From Pseudopithomyces maydicus (Eukaryota > Ascomycota > Dothideomycetes > Pleosporales > Didymosphaeriaceae): a DNA stretch of 64,000 nt. This document shows, piece after piece, positions 56,400 through 64,000 of this stretch; the stretch's first letter is position 1, and every line of letters begins with the position of its first letter. Below the pieces are notes generated by a model that did not search any database, was not told where the DNA came from, and saw only the letters and a program-made list of their open reading frames with translations. Where the stretch lies: contig JANTUC010000015.1 in NCBI GenBank assembly GCA_026873275.1, forward strand, positions 124,001-188,000, given 5' to 3'. Made by a program: the position numbers and the translations under genes.

Positions 56400-57371
56400 A
56401 TGGACAGCCCCCGCCCACCAACCAAAGACCAGCTTTCCCTCATCCCGGTGCCCTACCACCCCGATGTCGTTGTATACCGCCTTGACAAGCAAATTGCCAG
56501 GAAGATTAGATCCGACATCGGCGTATATCTCATCTGCCCACCGGCATCCGTCCGCATCGAAGCGAGCAAACAGAATAACCACCTTCGCAACACCTACTAT
56601 TTCGGCAGCACCTACTACTTCGGCGGCACCATGTGCACCCCAGTCGCCTTCGACTGCCTTTCGGCGGGCTGGCAAGTTTTCGAGGTTGTGCCGATATCAG
56701 GACGCATCGACCAGCTCATGTACGATCAGTTTGACGAGCACTGGCGCAAGGGGGTGATATGGTGGGGCGGATACGATGGAGAGATGAGTGCGCAAGTCTG
56801 GAAGGATGGGAAGGATGGCAAGTATCGGGAGGATCGAGATGATCGCCAGGATCGGGCGGAGAACAAGCCGTTGCTTCATGTTACTGTCAACTGTGAGTAC
56901 GGCGAGCTTGCGCATATATTATTATACATCGCTGGATGGGGAATACAGGCTGACCAGGTTACAGTGCGCGCCTGGCTTGAGTATCTGCCGGATGCCTGGC
57001 ACATCAATGACAAATTCGAAGGGTATATGGAGAAGGTTATGAAGCGCAACGAGGAGGCTAGAAATGCCGACATCTCAGAACGAGAGCGTGGCGAGGATTA
57101 TACTTGCACTAATACTTCTTCGGACATCTCAGAGCGAGAGCGTGGCGAGGATGATAGTTGCACTAATACCTCTTCGTCCGAAGAGGCGACAAATGAAGCC
57201 GAGAACAAGAAGGCTGAGGAAAACGGTCCTTTTGTTATCGGCAACACCTATGGTTGCATTGTCATCGTTGTGTTCGGTGTCTTGCTCGGATACTGGCTCT
57301 ACCTTGGGTTCATCCAGTTCTGTCACGATCTGACGATCTGGGCTGAGTGTCTTTTCAGCTCCCTGTTCTAG
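56400..57371 (+). CDS. Hypothetical protein with C-terminal membrane anchor
   Basis: Intronless, 323 aa, unrecognised. The N-terminal 200 residues look folded (YHPDVVVYRLDKQIARKI, VYLICPPASVRIEASK, WQVFEVVPISGRIDQ) with a small internal duplication TYYFGS/TYYFGG. A charged linker contains an 18-residue direct repeat (DISERERGED..CTNTSS twice). One hydrophobic segment near residues 280-300 (CIVIVVFGVLLGYWLYLGFI) leaves a ~20-residue tail, a tail-anchored arrangement. No signal peptide. ATG 56400 follows atcaac. Confidence 0.6.
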   Translation: MDSPRPPTKDQLSLIPVPYHPDVVVYRLDKQIARKIRSDIGVYLICPPASVRIEASKQNNHLRNTYYFGSTYYFGGTMCTPVAFDCLSAGWQVFEVVPISGRIDQLMYDQFDEHWRKGVIWWGGYDGEMSAQVWKDGKDGKYREDRDDRQDRAENKPLLHVTVNCEYGELAHILLYIAGWGIQADQVTVRAWLEYLPDAWHINDKFEGYMEKVMKRNEEARNADISERERGEDYTCTNTSSDISERERGEDDSCTNTSSSEEATNEAENKKAEENGPFVIGNTYGCIVIVVFGVLLGYWLYLGFIQFCHDLTIWAECLFSSLF

Positions 57372-57653
57372 GCCGCTGATGGGGAAGCAAGCTCATCTTC
57401 CGGCTCGTTCCATGGAAGAACTTCCAGAAATGGGCATACTAGAAGATGAGCGGTATGCTTTCCAGAGCTGGGGTTGCTACAATGGCCGTGTCTAGCGTGA
57501 TGGACTCGCAGAGAGCCCATGGGATTAGTATAGTCGAGGAGCCATAGAGCTTCAAGGTAGAATGCCTAGCGCTTCCCAATGATCATGAATTTCTTTTCTA
57601 CACCCCATGCACCACGCCATAAATGCTTTTTGAAATATATCAACACCCTGCCC
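57372..57653. other. Intergenic region between convergent genes
   Basis: 3' flanks only; nothing further seen. Confidence 0.4.
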
Positions 57654-60079
57654 TCACGCAATGATCAAATCATCCTCCTCGCTCTCACTCCACTCATCCT
57701 CCCCAATCGGCGGTATATCCCTCAACGGCCTCGACGTCATATCATCGGCGTACAGCTCCTCCCGCACGTCACTATACCCCCAGTACTTCGCCGACGCACT
57801 GCCCACCGTCTTCATCTTCAGTATGTAATCCGGCACTTTGCCGTTCCCCCTGCAAACGTTAGTAAGCACTCTGCTTGGCTATACAATATCAACCCGCTCC
57901 CCCTCCCCAAAAGAAAAAGAAAAAGAAAAGAAATAGGATAGTAACATACCCATTAGGAAACCCCTTCCCAGGCGCATTCTCCGTGGTATCGGGCCTAAAC
58001 GGCGACACAGTCCTCGTCTTGCGCACCCACTCCTGCCCCGTATAATGCTCCTCCATGATATCCTTAAACTTGGGCCCCGCAACATCGTACTCCATCTTCA
58101 TGACGAGCGCGCCGTCCTCGCTCTCAAACTTCACCCGGATCGGCATCCAGTCCGGGATCGGCCCGCCCGCCATGTCGATCGCGGCCGCGCGCAGGAACCG
58201 CTTGTTCACGCGCTGGATGTGCCACATGTCGTGCACGGCGTTCGACCCGTTCGACACAAATTGCTCCATGCGCTGGGCGCGCGCCAGCTGCGCCGAGAGC
58301 TGCGCCGTAGTCGCCGTGTCGGCGGAGGGGGACAGCGCCCGGATCCGCGAGGTTAGCCGCCGGATCTGCCGGTACCAGGTGCCGAGGGTGAGTTGGAAGC
58401 AGGTGTAGAAGCGGAGGGGGATGAGGGGGGCGAGGGGCAGACGGTGAAGGTGTAGCGGAGGGAGCGGGCGAGGCTTAGGGCGGCTTCTTCGTCGATTTGC
58501 TCGAGGAGGGGGATGGGGGGAGGGAAGAGGTTGCGGTTTCGGTGGCGAAGTTTTGGTGCAGGGTTTGGATGGTGCCGCTGAGGCAGACTTGGAGGCGCCA
58601 CAGCCGCGTTATCACCATGCAGCTTTGGACCGAGTCGAAGTTGTACGAGTTGGAGACGAGGTCGGCGATGTCTGGGGAGGGCGGGGAGTCGATGGTGGTG
58701 ACGGAGGTGTGGATGTATTGCTGCATGGTGTCGAAGGGGACGAGGGACCAGAGGTAGACTGCGAGTTTTATGGCGGAGTTGAGGGTGCGGGAATCTTCGG
58801 GGTAGTTGCTTGCGTGGCGGATGAGACACACTAGTCGGGGCATTTGGATGAAGACGTGCATCATCAGGATGGACAAGCGGAATGGAATCGGCGCATCTTG
58901 GGGGATGTTTTGGGGATGTGTCATCTCGAAATAGTATTCGTTGTCATAGATTGAAGTGCGGCTTGCGATCATGGCTTCCGATACCTGAGAGCAGTGTTAG
59001 CGCACCTACAATTAGACATTCGGTAAGAATTTACATCGTCAATATAAGTAGCCTCGAGGAAACTCCAATAGTGTTCGTCATCCACGTCGGTTACGCCTCC
59101 GTATTGCAAGATATCTCCAAGTCCTGCAGCATGGATGGCATGGAACAGGTTCTTCATGCCCATGAACACCTGTGGGTAATCAGCACCTTGATTTCACGTA
59201 TGTTTTCCTTTCTAGCACACCTCGGCCATGAAATGTATTTTCGTTGCGATCGCGGCATCGTACGACTTGCGTGTCTTTTCATTCCCGATGATCAATTGCA
59301 GCTCTCTCAATGCTTTTGCCTTGGTTGCCAGCGCTGCACTCTTTACCGAGAAGCTAGGATCTTTATACACGCCGAAGCTGCTTATGAGATACTCCACAGC
59401 GAGGTCGACGGCCGGGCTTTTTCCAATGCGTGCAGGTATGGATTCAACCCAGGAGCCTAGTATCGCGAATGGTTGTTCTTCAGCAGGCCGTGACCCTAAC
59501 AAATTGAGGTAGCGGGCAGCGAGCGAAGTCTGTGAAGTTACGAACTGGCGAAGTGGTGACGATGCCGCAGCAGCTTGCAGACGCTCCAGATGCAATTGCA
59601 GTCTCCTCCTTTGCTGCGGTGTAGGCTTCTTGAAAATTCTTGATCTTTCGTTCGTGGGATATGAGAACGTCATGTATACGCCTTCGCCAGCATCCGCATC
59701 CCGTTCCGCGATCTGGCGAAGCAATGCTGGCGAAGGAGCATTCAAACTTGGCGTGGAGGAAGCACTGGATTCGGCAATGGAGGAGACATCAGAAAAGGTG
59801 CTAGTGACCAAGGGGTATATGATCGGAGCGACTTTGGGCTTCCCGTGTTTTGACAGCTGGGTAGGATCTTCGACTACAAAGGCAGATGCTTTACCGAACG
59901 AGTACGTGCATTCTCGGTCACGTTTACGGCATGCACCGCACTTGGGGCGTTGCTCGTCGCACTGCCTTTAGTCAGCATCAAGTACCTGAACGAAAGCATC
60001 GGAGAGCAGGCTGCCCATTATATCTACGAACCTTCACCTTCCTCGATCTACATGTGTCGCATTTGCCTGCCCGTGTCAT
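57654..60079 (-). CDS. Zn2Cys6 fungal transcription factor
   Basis: Five exons: 60079-60032, 59961-59221, 59169-59035, 58984-57950 and 57849-57654; 718 aa. The zinc cluster CDTCRSRKVK-CDEQRPKCGACRKRDRECTY begins at residue 7 and is split by intron 1 (donor GTTCGT) exactly between its two halves; this also fixes the start at ATG 60079. A Ser-rich linker follows, then a regulatory region (FMGMKNLFHAIHAAGLGDIL, FRLSILMMHVFIQMPRLVCL) and an acidic end (GEDEWSESEEDDLIIA). Two breaks in exon 4, at GGGGGG 58515-58520 and the G runs 58425-58437, are cured by one missing base each. Target genes are unknown. Confidence 0.85.
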
Positions 60080-62045
60080 CTCGTTCGGGAGCAAGCATCC
60101 GTGCCTCCTAGGGGAACCAATCAACGGGCAAGTGCGGCAACGCTTACCACACCTCACGCTTCCGTGGTAGCCGACATGCTATTGGATCGTGGGGAAGCGT
60201 AGCACAGTAAGTTTGATCAGATGCAGCTCGTGGGCAGGACTGCATGTAATTTTCGGAGTGGTAAGTCGCAAAGCGGCTGCTGCCTCGCCGCTTATGCCAG
60301 GAGACGAGGATTACCTGCATCAGGGCTAGCCGGATTGGGGGGTGATACACGTGACCATCACCCAATGCATCCATACATGGATCCATCTAAATGTATCAAG
60401 TTTCGACTGGCTGATACAGCTGGACATGGACTAGGATACATCCTCTAGGCGTGTTTGTAGTGACGAGTAGCATTCGTATTACATTTTGTTAACTGCAAAC
60501 GGCATGGCCGGAGTTGCTCGGACGCTGGAGCACCATCTCTAGTTAGCCTGACAACTCCACACTATGTTGTACACGCCCTTCAGACGACAGACCAGATACC
60601 ACGGCGACGAGCCCCCATGGCCCATCTCCGTATGTGGAAATTAAAAGCTGTTCCTACGGATATACATCACGCCAGAATTATTCCCATCCACCAGTTCCCC
60701 AGAATTCTCTTGGGCAAAGCTTGACCTGTGCCGCGTATCCGTATTTCCTCGGCCGGCCCACACAGTGTCGTTCTTATTTCAACTTCCATCATCCCCTCTG
60801 ACGCAACTCCTGCAAACCCTCTCTCCAAAATGATCCTCACATCGTTTGCTCGCGCGGCGACGCGCTGCCTGTTGGTGTTCTTTCTCATGTTCCGCTAGAC
60901 AGGTAAGCTAGCCGTCACGTGGCCGTGCAGAAGCCCGCCGCCCTCCCGCCCTGGGAGCTGCCGCTGTGGCGCAGGTGCCCATCGCCGCCGCCGTGCGACC
61001 CCGTATCCAGCCACCATCAGACTGCTGTTCACAGCTCAGGTATGTCGACGTGTATTCCACAGCGCTGACGCAGCCCATCCGCCTCTGCAACGATGCCTGC
61101 CTGCCAGATGTCACCTAGGCTCTCGACTGACCCGTGCCGCAGACTGGTCACATACCTGCACCCTCCATGCATGCAACCCCCAGATTCTAGATCCCCCGCT
61201 AGCCGGCGGCTCCGAACTCTTGCTTCTTTGGGAGCTAGCTCCGTGGGCCTTATCTTCGCCCTGATACTGGTGATATGAGGATTATCCACGCGATCGACTT
61301 GCAGTGTCTCCCATTTCAGCCGCAGTACGCCTCGCGCATGGTCTCCACGAGAGAACCGCACGTTTGGGACCTCCTCCAGGTACGTCTGGATACGCGTCGC
61401 AGCAAGTACCCACGACTGAATTGCTGGCAGAATACACAAGCAGACGCACGTTACGTTCGTCCTACGCCGCTCCTGTAACTCCATGCAACCAACCTTGCAT
61501 GTAATCCCTCACAGGCGCTTCGATCCCTCATGCACGGACACATGTCGCGCGATTCCACGAGACAGAGGTCGCCGCTCCCATCCACTACGCCACTGGTTTG
61601 ATGTTTGCCTTCTGCCTTACAGTCGTGCGAAACGACCGACAATCATTCCACACCATCCCACTCGAGACCCGCCGCTCCATGCGGTTAGCCACGCGCAGAT
61701 AAGACGACTGTCCGTTGCGCCGAAGCACCTGCTGGGCACTCTAGGCGCGGCTTAGCTTTACCTCCATGCGATCAAATGCTTTCGGTTAATCCAGAACCAC
61801 CTTCCAAGAACATGTCAGCAATATCGTGATTGGCGCCGCGGAAGCCAATGGGGTGGTTATCGGGTCGCGAGACGGGGTCTTTCGATAGCAGGGGCATGGG
61901 TTGGCATGCATGCGCGCACGAGCTGTGCATCTGTAATACTTAGTCCTCCAGTAGGACGCCTCCCTCGAACGCAGTGTATAAAGAGAGGCATACCTCCTGT
62001 CTACCTGGCTCTCTTTTGCTTGCGACCTCTCTGCGGACTGCAAGA
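60080..62045. other. 2-kb divergent intergenic region
   Basis: Between the zinc-cluster regulator (-) and the second permease (+). Many short ORFs, none convincing. No RNA gene recognised. Confidence 0.4.
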
Positions 62046-63919
62046 ATGGGTATCAGCGAAGCACCTGTCTACGAGGGAACCGATGCCGAGAAGGGCATCG
62101 CCCCTCCCCGCATCTCGTCCAGCACCGAAGATGGAGCCGTCGTGGGTGAGAATGGAAAGCTCAAGCGTGGTCTGCAGGGTCGCCATATGCAGATGATTGC
62201 CATCGGTGGTGTCATCGGCGCTGGTCTCTTCGTCGGATCGGGTGGTGCGCTGCAAAAAGGTGGTCCCGCCAGTGTGGTAAGTACATCTCACACGTGCAGA
62301 ACGAACAAACTGCTAACAAATGCGACCAGCTGATCTGTTTCATGCTCATCGGCGTCATGATCATGTTCATGATGCAGGCGCTCGCCGAGATGGCTGTCAT
62401 GTACCCTGTGAACGGCGCGTTCTACCAGTACATTGTCCGCTTCGTGGATCCTTCCTGGTAAGCCAAAGTTACACCCGCACACGCCCTGCTGAGAACAGCG
62501 ATCTAACATCCGAACAGGGGTTTTGCAATGGGCTGGGAGTACGCCATCCAATGGCTCACCATGTTGCCGTTCGAAATCACCGCTGCCGCCATCACCATCG
62601 AGTTCTGGGGCCACTACAACGTTGGAATCTGGATCGCCGTCTTCCTGACCGTCCTCACGATCGTGCAAATCTTCGGTGTGCGTGGATACGGCGAAGTCGA
62701 GTTCATCCTCAGTGTGATCAAGATCACCGCCTGTATCGGCTTCATCATCTTCGGTATCATCGTCAACTGCGGCGGTGTGCCGACCGACAACCGTGGATAC
62801 ATCGGTACGCGATACTGGCGAGCCCCCGAGTCGGCGTTCCGCAACGGCTTCAAGGGTTTCTGCTCCGTGTTCGTCACCGCGTCTTTTGCCTACGGCGGCA
62901 CCGAGATGACCGGCCTCGCTGCTGCCGAGGCCGCGAATCCCAAGCGCGACATCCCCCGCGCGACGCGACAGGTGTTCTGGCGTATCTTCTTCTTCTACGT
63001 CGTGAACCTGTTCATTCTCGGGCTCATCATTCCCGCCAGCTCGGACGTCCTGCTCGGATCCTCGGGCGCCAACACCAAGGCTTCTCCTTTCGTGCTCGCC
63101 ATCACAATGGCAGGTGTCAAGGGTCTCCCCTCTGTGTTCAACGCCGTCATCACCATCTCCGTCATCTCGGTCGCGAACTCCGCCACCTACGCGTCCACCC
63201 GCACCATCCAGTCCATGGCCTCCGCCGGCATGGCGCCCAAGTTCCTGGCCAAGGTCGACAGCAAGGGCCGACCCATGCCGACCATCATCCTCCAGCTGCT
63301 TTTCGGGCTCCTGGCCTTCATCAACGAGGCGCCCGAGACGGGCGACAAGGTCTTCACCTGGCTTCTTGCTCTCTCTGGTATCGCCAACTTCTTCCTTTAC
63401 GGTAGCATTTGCCTTGCGCACATCCGGTTCCGCCAGGCGTGGAAGTTCCACGGACACTCCCTCGATGAATTGCCGTATAAGGCTCCCCTCGGCATCATCG
63501 GTAGCTACGCCTGCGTTGCGCTCAACGTCATCTGCCTCATGGCGTCGTTCTACTCCAGTCTCTTCGTAAGTCTTTCCCCGCTCACATCCCCATCCACAGT
63601 GCACTAACACCCACCCCAGCCCCTCGGCGGCTCCCCCGACGCAGAAGTCTTCTTCCAGGGCTACATCGCGCTCCCGCTGATTCTTCTGCTGTACTTCATC
63701 TGGAAGGTGTACTCGTGGAGCAAGTACCCCTCGCACCGCCGGCTGTTCGTGCCCATCGCGGAGATCAACGTCATGGAGGGCATCCGCGAGGAGCAGCTCG
63801 CCATCTCGGGCGAGGGCGTGAGCGCGGAGGTCAGGAGGGCGAGTATCACCGAGAGCCATCAGGAGAAGAAGAAGGGGCCGTTGGCGATGGCGAAGAGGGT
63901 TTTCTTGTTGGGTGGGTAG
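62046..63919 (+). CDS. Amino-acid permease, APC superfamily (Gap1/AAT type)
   Basis: Four exons: 62046-62276, 62330-62457, 62518-63565 and 63620-63919; 568 aa, all phases consistent. Signature GRHMQMIAIGGVIGAGLFVG with SGGALQKGGPAS, then MYPVNGAFYQYIVRFVDPSW, GWEYAIQWLTMLPFEITAAA, AYGGTEMTGLAAAEAANPKR and ATYASTRTIQSMASAGMAPK are classic for fungal general and specific amino-acid permeases. About 12 TMs. The Lys-rich cytoplasmic N- and C-termini (GTDAEKG; SHQEKKKGPLAMAKRV) are typical of ubiquitin-regulated permeases, which is inference. Introns have GTAAGT/GTAAGC donors and CTAAC-like branch sites. Confidence 0.94.
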
Positions 63920-64000
63920 TTAAGGTAGGGTTGGGGTGGAGGTGGTGGGGGAGATTATACATGTGGTGTGGGAGAGGGTGGGTTAGAAGGATGTCGCGTT

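Noticed and set aside
62288..63859. 523-codon minus-strand open frame
   Set aside because: Antisense to the permease and Asp/Glu/Gly-rich; a shadow of the permease codons.

Overview
The window is nuclear DNA from a filamentous ascomycete (Pezizomycotina). The evidence is spliceosomal introns of about 40-250 nt with GTRNGT donors and CTAAC/CTGAC-like branch sites, a Zn2Cys6 transcription factor, a secreted dipeptidyl-peptidase V, a GH115 glucuronidase, a Jen1-type carboxylate permease and APC-family permeases. A Dothideomycete-like fungus is my inference from general character; the sequence does not fix the class. Bacterial-style operons, rRNA, convincing tRNAs and CRISPR arrays are absent. 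Exon joins below were chosen by splice consensus and reading phase, and summed coding lengths were checked for divisibility by three.

Layout. 0.6-5.8 kb: a macro-domain-like protein, a Cys-rich protein with a 7-copy octapeptide repeat, and a medium-chain reductase. 6.2-13.6 kb: a small ORF, an F-box protein, dipeptidyl-peptidase V and an MFS drug-type transporter. 15.2-16.8 kb: a Jen1-like permease, followed by 3.8 kb without a recognisable gene. 20.6-27.1 kb: a SAM-dependent methyltransferase, a small Cys-motif protein, a decayed intron-rich locus and two short-chain dehydrogenases. 29.7-34.0 kb: a RING-like protein, an acidic repeat protein and a possible small myristoylated protein. 34.4-41.5 kb: a DNA photolyase, a ~160-bp tandem array and the GH115 enzyme. 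42.1-51.2 kb: a coiled-coil repeat protein, a cryptic short-intron gene, a large membrane protein, an amino-acid permease and a small Cys protein. 51.2-56.3 kb: a gene-poor, repeat-dense block with tandem exon-intron modules and a telomere-like hexamer array. 56.4-63.9 kb: a tail-anchored hypothetical protein, a Zn2Cys6 regulator and a second APC permease.

Two patterns stand out. First, eight otherwise sound genes carry frame breaks, each located at or next to homopolymer runs (mostly G/C of 4-6). Nearly all fit bases missing from the run, so they look like consensus errors and should not be read as pseudogenes without checking. Second, there are two clusters of closely related short introns (23.8-24.2 kb and 53.75-54.3 kb). 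They resemble introner-like elements or tandemly duplicated exon-intron modules and are the best candidates for something undescribed. Three genes also carry in-frame minisatellites, and (CATA)n/(GTAG)n microsatellites recur inside introns and gene flanks.

Functionally the genes look like dispersed housekeeping and nutrient-scavenging functions (peptide release and amino-acid uptake, hemicellulose side-chain removal, carboxylate uptake, UV repair). I see no biosynthetic cluster.
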